Shown in pieces: positions 1-5,946 of a DNA stretch of 8,707 nucleotides (position 1 is its first letter; each line of letters starts with the position of its first letter). The notes beneath the pieces were generated by a model. That model saw only the letters and a list, made by a program, of their open reading frames with translations. It did no database searches and was not told the DNA's origin. The stretch is taken from the NCBI GenBank assembly GCA_005889285.1, contig VBFF01000052.1:1-8707 (forward strand), read 5' to 3'. The stretch is from Chloroflexota bacterium (GTDB lineage Bacteria; Chloroflexota; Dormibacteria; CF-121). The position numbers and the translations under genes are program-made.

Positions 1-1
1 C

Positions 2-991
2 CAGAAGGTGGTGGCCCGCCGCGGACTCGACGACCGGCTGGCAAATCTGCGTCAGCGCCTCGCCGATGTGGTCGCCAGCCGCTTCCAGGCCGAGGGGGAG
101 CCGTGCTGCACCGAGTCCACCTTCAGCGCCTTTACCCAGGCCGAGGAGGAGGTCGCCTCCCTGCGAGTTCGGATGCGACGGTTGCGGCGGGAGCACTGGC
201 ACCGTGGCCGGCGACGTCGCGGAGGGTCGACCCGCGAGGCGGGCGGGCGCACCCTCACGCAGCTCAAGGAGGATTTGCAGACCTGGCAACACAAACTCAA
301 TGAGCTTCCCTGCCGGAAGTGCCCGTTCGTTGCCGAGCATCGAGCGCACCAGGCCGAGGTGAAAGAGCTACAAACACGGATCCGCGCCTCGGAGCAGGAC
401 GCCGAACGGAGCCAGGGAGAATACCGTCGGCGGATGCACGCACTGCGCGGTGTGCTGGGCGAGCTCGGCTTCCTGGAGGGTGCGGTGCCCACTGAGAAAG
501 GCCTGCTCGCCTCTCGCATCTATGGCGAGAACAGCCTGATCATCACGCAGGCTATTGCCGACGGCTGGCTTGAGGAGTTGACCCCGGCCGAGCTGGCGGC
601 CTCCCTGGTGATGGTCACCGCCGAGGACCGCAACCGTGATCGCCCGCGGCCGCGCCGGCGCCTCCCCACCAGCGGGGTCGCGCTCGCCCAGAAGCGACTG
701 CGCATCATCTATTACCGGTTCTCCGCGCGCGAGAAGGAGCGGGGCGAAGAGAACCTGCGGCCGCTCTCGACGGACTACGTCAACTTCACCTACGACTGGT
801 GCAGCGGTCTCCCGCTCACCGAGTTGCAGGCACCGGTCGATGTCGAGCTGGGGGACGCGGTCAAAGCCCTGAAGGGCCTCTACAGCGCACTGCGACAGGT
901 CGAGTGGGCGGTGACCGAGCGGCCCGCGCTGCGCAAGCTCGTGCTCAAGGCTCGCGAGAGCCTGGAGCGCGATCTGATCACCCGGGTCTGA
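2..991 (+). CDS. Ski2/HelY-like DEAD-box RNA helicase, C-terminal part (DSHCT domain), 5' partial
   Basis: The reading frame is open from the first full codon at base 2, so the N-terminal helicase core (motor domains) lies outside the window. What remains is about 330 residues. Counting from the GTG at 8, there is a charged, arginine-rich coiled-coil-like region (about 40-145) containing a PCRKCP motif (C102, C105, with H111), which resembles the CxxCP...H segment of actinobacterial HelY-like helicases. A DSHCT-type helical domain follows (about 160-327), including TEKGLLASRIYGENSLI and ITQAIADGWLEELTPAELA. Family knowledge: Ski2/Mtr4-type helicases unwind RNA with ATP, and DSHCT is their C-terminal module. 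The substrate in bacteria is not well defined. The gene converges on the next one with 6 nt between stop codons. The GTG at 8 is not a credible start because codons upstream stay in frame. Confidence 0.85.
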   Translation, partial: QKVVARRGLDDRLANLRQRLADVVASRFQAEGEPCCTESTFSAFTQAEEEVASLRVRMRRLRREHWHRGRRRRGGSTREAGGRTLTQLKEDLQTWQHKLNELPCRKCPFVAEHRAHQAEVKELQTRIRASEQDAERSQGEYRRRMHALRGVLGELGFLEGAVPTEKGLLASRIYGENSLIITQAIADGWLEELTPAELAASLVMVTAEDRNRDRPRPRRRLPTSGVALAQKRLRIIYYRFSAREKERGEENLRPLSTDYVNFTYDWCSGLPLTELQAPVDVELGDAVKALKGLYSALRQVEWAVTERPALRKLVLKARESLERDLITRV

Positions 992-997
992 CGCGCC

Positions 998-1522
998 TCA
1001 GTCGCGCCCCTCTTCCTGGGCGAGTTTCTCGGAGATGCGGTAAACCTGCTCCGGTAGGTCGGCGATGTCGTAGAAGCGCAACGGTTTCTTGAGTCGCTTT
1101 GCGATGCCGAGCTGTACTTTGACACCCAGGCTCATCGTGCCGAAGACCCAGACCTCGTCGCAGCGCGAGAGCAGGTTGTTGATCGCCTCGCGCACCAGCT
1201 GCTTGGGCACCGTGTGGAGCAGGTAGTAATCGAAGAGCATGAAAGGATTGATGGGCACGTAACCTTCGTCGAGGACGAGCTTCGAGACATGCATCCGCCA
1301 GTAGAAGTTGCGGTTCGACATGGCGATGTAGATGAGCTTCTTGGGATGGCGGATCGTCTGTTCCAGCTGTTCCAGTGGGCTCGCCTCAGCCACCGGAGCG
1401 AAGATGGAGGCCAGGATGGCCTCGGCCGATTTGCCGGCGGCAGGGGGTTCATCCGGCGCCGTCCGCGGGACCGGCGGCGCCTCTTCGGGCTCGACGGCAT
1501 CGCGTTCCGGATTTCGCGACAT
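998..1522 (-). CDS. Nucleoside 2-deoxyribosyltransferase-like Rossmann protein (function unknown)
   Basis: 174 residues from an ATG. Residues 1-35 are a Pro/Glu/Ala-rich, probably disordered tail. The core (about 60-155) has KKLIYIAMSNRNFYWRMHVS, then GYVPINPFMLFDYYLL, then a helix leading into SRCDEVWVFG and GVKVQLGIAKRLKKPLRFYD. The layout of beta-strand, 'xPhNPF', 'sRCDEVWVfG' and 'E/QlxxAkxlxKPl' resembles the nucleoside 2-deoxyribosyltransferase/DUF4406 fold. That suggests binding of a nucleotide or sugar-nucleotide, but the usual catalytic glutamate (…SxGvxxE…) reads as Q137, so activity is uncertain. It lies 14 nt downstream of the uracil-glycosylase-like gene on the same strand and is probably co-transcribed. 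Only a weak GGA sits upstream of the start, so translation may be coupled. The gene is well supported; the function is inference. Confidence 0.8.
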   Translation of the reverse strand: MSRNPERDAVEPEEAPPVPRTAPDEPPAAGKSAEAILASIFAPVAEASPLEQLEQTIRHPKKLIYIAMSNRNFYWRMHVSKLVLDEGYVPINPFMLFDYYLLHTVPKQLVREAINNLLSRCDEVWVFGTMSLGVKVQLGIAKRLKKPLRFYDIADLPEQVYRISEKLAQEEGRD

Positions 1523-1536
1523 TGTTGTCCGGAAGT

Positions 1537-2178
1537 TTAGGCGCCCACCAATTGACCGTCAAGCAGACTCCGAGCAACTGGGCGGAGTCGCCGCAGCGCT
1601 TGCTCTAGCAGCAAACGGTTTTGGACCGCATTGAGCCAGCGGCTCGCACCGGAGGGATGGGGCAGCGGCACCACCAGCGGTCGAACGCGCTCGCGGCTTC
1701 GGACCTCCCGACCGGTCAAGTCGAAGAGCCGGCCGACCAGCGCGTCGAGCTGGCGACCTGGCAGGAAGCGGTCGTGGGCGAGCCCGCCCACCAGGATCAG
1801 CAGCTCGGGCTTGACCAACGCCAGCTGCCGATCGAGATGTGAGCGGCACAGGTCGACCTCGGCCCGGCTCGGCCGCCGGTCGCCTCCGCCGGTACCTTTG
1901 CCGGGAAAGCACTTGGTGATCGACGTCATGTAAACCTGGCGCCGGATCTGCGCCTCCGACGAAAAACCCCCTCGCATCAACCAGCCCATGAGGACCTTGC
2001 GCGACCGTCCCTGGAAGGGCAGCCGGCGGACCGCCTCGACGGCACCCGGCGCCTGGCCGATCAGCATGATGCGGTTGTCCGGGTACCCGCTCAGGACCGG
2101 GGCGGCCTGTTGCAGGTAACCCACCTCGACGCACCGGGTGCAGCCGAGGATCTCACGGTGAAGTGGCGCAAGGCCCAC
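1537..2178 (-). CDS. Uracil-DNA glycosylase superfamily protein, Fe-S (family 4-like)
   Basis: 213 residues from a GTG with AAGG about 7 nt upstream. UDG-superfamily marks are visible. Motif A is GQAPGAVE (41-48) followed by PFQGRSRKVLMGWL, matching the family-4 'GEAPGxxE…PFVGRAGxLL' layout. The motif B loop is PHPSGASR (173-180). Cysteines C13 and C16 (CTRC), C90 (TKCFPGKG) and C111 (EVDLCRSHL) sit where family 4 enzymes hold a 4Fe-4S cluster. Such enzymes excise uracil from DNA to start base-excision repair. Length is normal (about 200). Oddities: Q42 replaces the usual Glu in GEAPG, and the catalytic-loop neighbourhood departs from UdgA, so this may be a divergent subfamily with another substrate. 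It is the first gene of a probable two-gene unit with the nucleoside-deoxyribosyltransferase-like gene, and diverges from the LamG gene with 57 nt between starts. Confidence 0.85.
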   Translation of the reverse strand: MGLAPLHREILGCTRCVEVGYLQQAAPVLSGYPDNRIMLIGQAPGAVEAVRRLPFQGRSRKVLMGWLMRGGFSSEAQIRRQVYMTSITKCFPGKGTGGGDRRPSRAEVDLCRSHLDRQLALVKPELLILVGGLAHDRFLPGRQLDALVGRLFDLTGREVRSRERVRPLVVPLPHPSGASRWLNAVQNRLLLEQALRRLRPVARSLLDGQLVGA

Positions 2179-2235
2179 GCAGCAACCTTACGATCCACCT
2201 TGCAAGGCGCCACGAGGATCCTCGTTTGAATAGGT

Positions 2236-2991
2236 GTGAGGAAGGTGTTTCTTTTCTTCGCCGTGGCCCTCGTGACCTCCGGGTGCGGCGGCAACGCGAC
2301 GGCGGCATCGACGGCGGCAACGGCCAAGACCTACAACGCCACGGTGCTCGCGGATCATCCCGTCGCCTACTGGCGGATGGATGAAACGACCGGCAGCACC
2401 ATGGCCGATGCTTCGGGCAACGCCAACCACGGTCGCTACGTCGGGATTTACACGCTCGGGCAACCGGGCGCGCTCGCCGGGGGCGCCGTCGCTTTCGACG
2501 GCCAGAGCGGCGCCGCCAGCGTGATGAACACAGCCAGCCTCCAGGTGAACACCGTGACCATCGAGGTTTGGCTCAAGAAGCACAGTGATAGCGAGTACGG
2601 GGTGTACGTCGCGAAGAACATCCAGGTCGGCGGCGGGTCCGGTACCAGTTGGTTCGAGTTGCTCAACAGCCATCACAACGGCCAGTTGGAATTTCGGGTG
2701 ACCTCCGACGGTGCGCCGGCCGTCCTGTCGACGTCGACGCTGGCGCTCAACACCTGGTACTACGTGGTGGCGACCTACGATGGCGCGGTGGCAAAGCTCT
2801 ATGTCAACGGAAAGCTCGACGGCGAGCTCAAGGTGGCCGTCGTCCCCAAGCAGACGTCCGACCCGTTGTTTATCGGCAGGCGAACGGACGGGTTCTTCAA
2901 CGATGCGGCCATGGCCGACGTCGCGATCTATTCGGTCGCGCTATCGGCGGGCCGGATCGCCGCTCACTGGCAGGCTTCGGGCGCGCACTGA
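2236..2991 (+). CDS. Secreted LamG-like (concanavalin A-fold) protein, possible lipoprotein
   Basis: 251 residues. The GTG start gives a signal peptide: MRK, a hydrophobic stretch (4-14), then TSGC (C17). If C17 is lipidated the lipobox is atypical, with T at -3 instead of L; otherwise signal peptidase I would cut near TAAS. After an Ala/Thr linker comes a single Laminin_G_3-type domain (about 38-250). It opens with PVAYWRMDETTGSTMADASG, has the central strand TVTIEVWLKK, then NTWYYVVATYDG, KLYVNGKLDG, and closes with FIGRRTDGFFNDAAMADVAIYSVALSAGRIAAHW. Domains of this fold usually bind glycans or other surface ligands. No catalytic module is attached, so a binding or adhesion role outside the cell is inferred. 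The ribosome-binding site is weak: a GAGGA lies about 18 nt upstream, and a second GTG at 2245 is possible. Confidence 0.85.
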   Translation: MRKVFLFFAVALVTSGCGGNATAASTAATAKTYNATVLADHPVAYWRMDETTGSTMADASGNANHGRYVGIYTLGQPGALAGGAVAFDGQSGAASVMNTASLQVNTVTIEVWLKKHSDSEYGVYVAKNIQVGGGSGTSWFELLNSHHNGQLEFRVTSDGAPAVLSTSTLALNTWYYVVATYDGAVAKLYVNGKLDGELKVAVVPKQTSDPLFIGRRTDGFFNDAAMADVAIYSVALSAGRIAAHWQASGAH

Positions 2992-3014
2992 GTCGCTAAG
3001 AATCCCGAGGGCCA

Positions 3015-4178
3015 TCAGGCGAACGTTCTCGGCGGGGGGAAACTGGTGGGAAGGTCCGGGGCTTCTACCTGGAAGAGCGACTCTGGCGCAGGCAGTCCGT
3101 GAAACTGATGCCGACCGAGGTCTCTGAAAGTGACTCCGGTTGGCTCATTGCCGGAAACCGCCTCCCGAACCGCGCCGGACAGCAGGATCTGGCCGCCGTG
3201 GCTCGCAAAGGAAATCCGCGCTGCGGTGTGGACAGCCAGGCCAAGGTATCCCGAGTCGGTCAGCGTCGGGCGGCCGGTGTGCAGGCCGATCCGAATTCGG
3301 ACGGCAATGCCTTGCGGCCACGCCCGCGCTCGAACTTTCCGCTGGATGGTGAGCGCGGCGTCGAGTCCGGACCGTGCCTGCTCGAAGACGGCGAACATCT
3401 CGTCGGCCTGGGTATCGACTTCCCGGCCGCCGTGCTCGTTGATCGTCGCCCGCAGCAGGCGTCGAACATCAGCCAGGAATCGCCCATAGCCGTCGCCCAG
3501 GCGCCCGACCAGACCGGTCGAGTCCTCGATGTCGGTGAAGAGAAAGGTCACGGTCCCCGTCGGCAGCGCGCGGACCTCACTGGCCCGAGCCTGGATCTCA
3601 CTGTGCATCCATTGGTTCTCGATGGCGAGGGTCACCGCCGCCGACACCGTTCTCGCGAGGTCTGGATCGGCAAGAACGGTGCGGGCATGAACCAGGGCCG
3701 TCATCGGCTGGCCGCGGCGCTGGAGCAGCGTCACCGCGCGATCGGAACCCTCGCTGGGAAGCGCCACCGCCTGACCATCGCCGTCGAGATAGGCGGATAC
3801 AGACTCAGACCAGTAGAGCACCGAGAGCGTCGGGTCACCCAGAACGGTCCGCAGCCGCAGCTCGAGCTGCTCCGGCGTCCCGAGTCCGCCGAGCTCGATG
3901 ACGGCCTTACCGGCCGCGGCCTGCCGACTCTGCGAGCGTAACTGGCCGGTCATGAAGCCAAGCGGCACGATGCCGTATTTCTTGGCGGCTCTGAGGAGCC
4001 GCGTTCTCGCCCGGTCTCGCGCCGCCTCATCCTCGAAACGGACCTGATTGAAGCGCGCGAGGGCGTTGCGGACGTGAGCCTCGTCGTTGATCGGCAGGCG
4101 CCGCTGGCCGCGGGAATCGATATAGGCGAAGGCGCCGTCCGGTAATTGGTCACGTGCCTTGCGGCCGAGCTCGGGCAT
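3015..4178 (-). CDS. Class III adenylate/guanylate cyclase with N-terminal DUF6582-like and GAF-like domains
   Basis: 387 residues, three modules. Residues 10-75 (AFAYIDSRGQRRLPINDEAH, then HVRNALARFNQVRFEDEAAR and AAKKYGIVP) resemble a small DUF6582-like domain. Residues 95-200 (LRTVLGDPTLSVLYW, AYLDGDGQ, ALVHARTVLADPDL, LAIENQWMHSEIQAR) match the GAF-like sensor segment that precedes the kinase domain in many actinobacterial histidine kinases. Residues 206-372 are a class III nucleotide cyclase: TVTFLFTDIEDST carries metal ligand D216, and DTQADEMFAVF carries D259. Transition-state R321 is present in VHTAARI, but H317 stands where Asn is usual and A258 replaces the canonical Gly. Product (cAMP or cGMP) or loss of activity cannot be settled from sequence. 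No transmembrane segment is visible, so it is probably cytosolic. The ATG at 4178 has GGGG immediately upstream, so initiation may be atypical. It diverges from the GlsB-type gene. Confidence 0.88.
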   Translation of the reverse strand: MPELGRKARDQLPDGAFAYIDSRGQRRLPINDEAHVRNALARFNQVRFEDEAARDRARTRLLRAAKKYGIVPLGFMTGQLRSQSRQAAAGKAVIELGGLGTPEQLELRLRTVLGDPTLSVLYWSESVSAYLDGDGQAVALPSEGSDRAVTLLQRRGQPMTALVHARTVLADPDLARTVSAAVTLAIENQWMHSEIQARASEVRALPTGTVTFLFTDIEDSTGLVGRLGDGYGRFLADVRRLLRATINEHGGREVDTQADEMFAVFEQARSGLDAALTIQRKVRARAWPQGIAVRIRIGLHTGRPTLTDSGYLGLAVHTAARISFASHGGQILLSGAVREAVSGNEPTGVTFRDLGRHQFHGLPAPESLFQVEAPDLPTSFPPPRTFA

Positions 4179-4303
4179 CCCCTGATTATCGCCATGATCA
4201 CGCCGGTAACGAGCCGGTCGCAGCGCCGCCGCAATTCAGTGGAAGCGGGTCGCCGGGAACAGGAGGCACCGGTCTCAGCGGTTACTCGGGTGGAGGCGTT
4301 TAA

Positions 4304-4594
4304 ATGAACCTTGAGAACCTGGTCGTGCTCGTACTGATCGCGGCGGTCTGCGGTTTTGTCGCTGAGCGGATGACCCAGGGCCGCCTGCCCTATGGCCTGG
4401 TCGGCGGGATCTTTGGTGCGCTACTCGGCTCCTGGCTTCTCGTCGAGATGTTTCGCTGGAAGATCCCGGGTGACATGACCGCGGGCGGCGTGCCAATCCT
4501 GACTGCGGTCCTCGGAGCGGCCGCGATCATCTTCGTGTTGTCCGTGGCGTCACGCTCGAAGGCACTGCCGGGGACCGACCGCAAGCGCTCCTAA
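4304..4594 (+). CDS. GlsB/YeaQ/YmgE family small membrane protein
   Basis: 96 residues with three hydrophobic segments: about 5-20 (LVVLVLIAAVCGFVAE), 29-47 (YGLVGGIFGALLGSWLLV) and 61-82 (AGGVPILTAVLGAAAIIFVL). A basic C-terminus ends KRS. The GGIFGALLGSWL stretch is typical of the GlsB/YeaQ/YmgE ('transglycosylase-associated') family, small inner-membrane proteins of unclear biochemical role that are often linked to general stress. Length fits the family (about 80-100). The start is well set: GGAGG at 4292-4296, 7 nt before the ATG. The zinc-ribbon gene follows after 59 nt but has its own promoter. Family call is firm; function is not known. Confidence 0.88.
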   Translation: MNLENLVVLVLIAAVCGFVAERMTQGRLPYGLVGGIFGALLGSWLLVEMFRWKIPGDMTAGGVPILTAVLGAAAIIFVLSVASRSKALPGTDRKRS

Positions 4595-4606
4595 GACGCG
4601 CTTGGC

Positions 4607-4635
4607 TTGACGCCCTCGGTGAACTGATCTAGGCT
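4607..4635 (+). promoter_or_regulatory. Housekeeping-type promoter for the zinc-ribbon gene
   Basis: TTGACG (4607-4612) and TAGGCT (4630-4635) are separated by exactly 17 nt, a near-consensus primary-sigma promoter. Transcription would start near 4642, giving a leader of only about 12 nt that begins at or just before the GAGGGA ribosome-binding site (4642-4647). No experimental start is known. Confidence 0.6.
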
Positions 4636-4653
4636 CTCTCTGAGGGATTCGCC

Positions 4654-4827
4654 ATGGCTGATGAGAACCGCGAAGCCGGCCTGGTTCGCTGTGAGGGATG
4701 CCAGGAGATGGTACGGCCGGTGACCGAGCATACGGTCAGCTTGGTCGGAGCGACAGTCGTGACCGTTCACGCGTGTCCGTCTTGCGGCGGGCAAAAGGTT
4801 TCGCTCGCGAGCCCGTCGGTCCGTTAG
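4654..4827 (+). CDS. Small double-CxxC zinc-ribbon protein
   Basis: A 57-residue ORF from ATG 4654 to TAG 4827, short enough to be missed by length-filtered gene finders. It contains CEGC (C13, C16) and CPSC followed by GG (C41, C44). The 24-residue spacing is that of a small zinc ribbon, where four cysteines bind one Zn2+. Between the two knuckles lies a strand-rich segment (RPVTEHTVSLVGATVVTV). GAGGGA at 4642-4647 sits 6 nt before the ATG, and a near-consensus promoter lies just upstream, so expression is well supported. Third codon positions are GC-rich like the neighbours. The role is unknown; similar mini zinc ribbons bind nucleic acid or proteins. Confidence 0.75.
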   Translation: MADENREAGLVRCEGCQEMVRPVTEHTVSLVGATVVTVHACPSCGGQKVSLASPSVR

Positions 4828-4908
4828 GCCGCTGTTAGACTCCGGGCGTCATCCCGAAAACGCGGTACGCCAGGGCTTCCGACGGCGTCTCGATCGCATA
4901 CCAGGTGG

Positions 4909-5273
4909 TTAGACGACGACAACCGTGATCGTGAAGTCGCGATCGCGGTGACAGATCGCGATCGCCTCGCACGTCCCATTTCCGTGAGCGACGATCTGTG
5001 CCGTGCCCCGAGTCACCGCTTGAAAGTGAGCCTTGTAATCCCGAACTATCTGTTGTCCACCAGGCGGAGGACTGAACCCTTCGTGCTCGAGGCTTGCCAG
5101 GTCAGCGAGACTCCGGGCGGTCCCCAGGAATCCTGAAGGTTAACCGTAACTTCGTTGCCGACATGGATCGTGACTGTCCGCCCAGCGTCGTGATCCGTGA
5201 GGACCTGGGCCGAGGCTATGTTGCATCCGGCCAAACCGACCGTGAGCGCGCACGCAAGGGCCCGGAGCCGCAC
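4909..5273 (-). pseudogene. Frameshifted secreted chagasin-like/Ig-fold protein
   Basis: The frame starting at GTG 5273 encodes a lipoprotein signal (MRLRALACALTVGLAGC, lipobox LAGC, C17; an ASAQ site is also nearby). A strand-rich start follows: AGRTVTIHVGNEVTVNLQDS, WGPPGVSLTWQAS. It then runs off into SSTKGSVLRLVDNR and stops at 5046. The same homology continues in another minus-strand frame: LEHEGFSPPPGGQQ, IVRDYKAHFQAVTRGTAQIV, AHGNGTCEAIAICHRDRD and FTITVVV, ending at TAA 4909. Joining the two needs one extra base somewhere between about 5075 and 5095 and gives roughly 121 residues, the usual size of actinobacterial secreted proteins with a VGxxVTVxL start, a C-x5-C pair and a TVVV end. 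These resemble I42/chagasin-like protease inhibitors or Ig-like domains. Either a real one-base deletion or a sequencing error explains the break. No strong Shine-Dalgarno is seen. Confidence 0.7.
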
Positions 5274-5337
5274 AACGATAGGACGCAGTTCGCTCCGAAT
5301 AGTTCCAGATCGATCTCAACTTGATGGTTTTTGGAAG

Positions 5338-5838
5338 TTAGCCAAAGGTGCAGTCGAGGGTGACCTTGGCGAGGGCGCCCTCGAGAACGGCGAGCTCCTG
5401 GTCGTTCAGCTTCGTGAGGAATAGTTCAGAAACTCCGCGCATGTGGATCGGCGCTGCGACGGTCAGCCGGTTCAACCCGGGCTTTGTCAACTTGACCACG
5501 ACACCGCGACCGTCGGCATCGGCGTCGGCACGACGCACCAGACCTTCGTGAACGAGCCGGGTGACGCGCCGAGTCATGCCGGAGCGCGAGATGAGGGCAC
5601 GGTCCGCCAGCTCTGTCATCCGCAGCGAGCCTCCAGCGATGGCCAGCTGAGCCAGGACGTCGAAGTCGGCCAGGGCCAGACCGGTCTGGCTTTCGAGATC
5701 GGTCTCGAGCTGGCGCAAAAGCGTCGCATGGGCCCGGAGCAGCGCATCCCACGCCTGCAAGCCGCGCCCGCCGGCCACCTCCCGCGCCGTGATGCGATCG
5801 AAATGAGCCGCAGCGTCCGGCTTCGAAGGTACTTGCAT
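5338..5838 (-). CDS. MarR-family transcriptional regulator
   Basis: 166 residues from the ATG at 5838; an in-frame TTG at 5844 is the only upstream alternative before a stop. The order is that of MarR: an N-terminal dimerisation helix (LQAWDALLRAHATLLRQLE), a LALADFDVLAQLA segment, the winged helix-turn-helix (LRMTELADRALISRSGMTRR, VTRLVHEGLVRR) with wing ADADGRGVVVKLT, and a C-terminal dimer helix (LNDQELAVLEGALAKV). MarR proteins are dimers that bind palindromes and usually repress themselves and a divergent gene until a small phenolic or similar ligand releases them. Here the gene diverges from the leader ORF and Gal80-like oxidoreductase over a region with two palindromes, the classic layout. 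One palindrome overlaps its own start codon, and no Shine-Dalgarno is visible, so the transcript may be nearly leaderless. Confidence 0.92.
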   Translation of the reverse strand: MQVPSKPDAAAHFDRITAREVAGGRGLQAWDALLRAHATLLRQLETDLESQTGLALADFDVLAQLAIAGGSLRMTELADRALISRSGMTRRVTRLVHEGLVRRADADADGRGVVVKLTKPGLNRLTVAAPIHMRGVSELFLTKLNDQELAVLEGALAKVTLDCTFG

Positions 5839-5844
5839 ATGCAA
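5833..5844. promoter_or_regulatory. Palindrome 1, probable MarR operator
   Basis: TTGCATATGCAA is a perfect 12-bp palindrome, preceded by TAC so that its left part reads TACTTGCA, the same half-site as palindrome 2. It spans the marR start codon and contains the -35 hexamer (TTGCAT) of the plus-strand promoter. AT-rich palindromes of this size are typical MarR targets. Binding here would block both directions. Confidence 0.6.
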
Positions 5845-5861
5845 TCATCAGCAGATAAACT
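5833..5861 (+). promoter_or_regulatory. Promoter for the leader ORF and Gal80-like oxidoreductase
   Basis: TTGCAT (5833-5838), a 17-nt spacer and TAAACT (5856-5861) form a plausible primary-sigma promoter. The -35 box lies inside palindrome 1 and the expected start point inside palindrome 2, so repression by the divergent MarR protein is the simplest reading. Confidence 0.5.
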
Positions 5862-5866
5862 GCTTG

Positions 5867-5878
5867 TACTTGCAAGTA
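5867..5878. promoter_or_regulatory. Palindrome 2, probable MarR operator
   Basis: TACTTGCAAGTA is a perfect 12-bp palindrome sharing the TACTTGCA half-site with the sequence at 5830-5837. Its centre is 34 bp from the centre of palindrome 1, about three helical turns, so two dimers would sit on roughly the same face. It covers the predicted start of transcription (about 5868) of the plus-strand promoter. Confidence 0.6.
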
Positions 5879-5904
5879 TATCGATTACCCAGGGAGATTT
5901 GCGG

Positions 5905-5946
5905 ATGATCAAAGACGTCGAAGTCGACGAGGTGCTCGGTTTCTAA
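5905..5946 (+). CDS. 13-residue leader ORF abutting the oxidoreductase start
   Basis: ATG 5905 opens a 13-codon frame encoding MIKDVEVDEVLGF, ended by TAA at 5944-5946; the next base begins the ATG of the oxidoreductase. The only good Shine-Dalgarno here, AGGGAG at 5891-5896, is 8 nt before this small ORF, whereas the oxidoreductase ATG has only a distant AGGTG. Ribosomes therefore probably load here and reinitiate at TAAATG. It could be a true leader peptide or the remnant of a lost gene. The sequence is acidic and has no run of one amino acid that would suggest classical attenuation. Confidence 0.5.
   Translation: MIKDVEVDEVLGF

Noticed and set aside
986..1015. CTGA/TCAG short inverted repeat at the convergent ends of the first two genes as a terminator
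   Set aside because: Arms are only 4 bp and no T-run follows on either strand.
3099..3941. 280-codon plus-strand ORF opposite the cyclase
   Set aside because: It is the antisense of a gene with clear domain motifs and has no recognisable domain of its own.
4256..4284. GGAAC…CGGTTA resembling an ECF-sigma (SigH/SigE-like) promoter before the GlsB-type gene
   Set aside because: The spacing (18 to CGGTTA, 20 to GTT) does not fit cleanly, and such short matches are frequent in this composition.
4835..4903. A 22-codon minus-strand frame ending at TAA 4835 (…WYAIETPSEALAYRVFGMTPGV) with coding-like third positions, between the zinc-ribbon gene and the frameshifted secreted protein
   Set aside because: No start codon with ribosome-binding site and no recognised family; it could be a gene remnant or chance in GC-rich DNA.
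5307..5316. AGATCGATCT, a 10-bp palindrome between the MarR gene and the secreted protein
   Set aside because: Single, short and common by chance; no promoter element sits around it.
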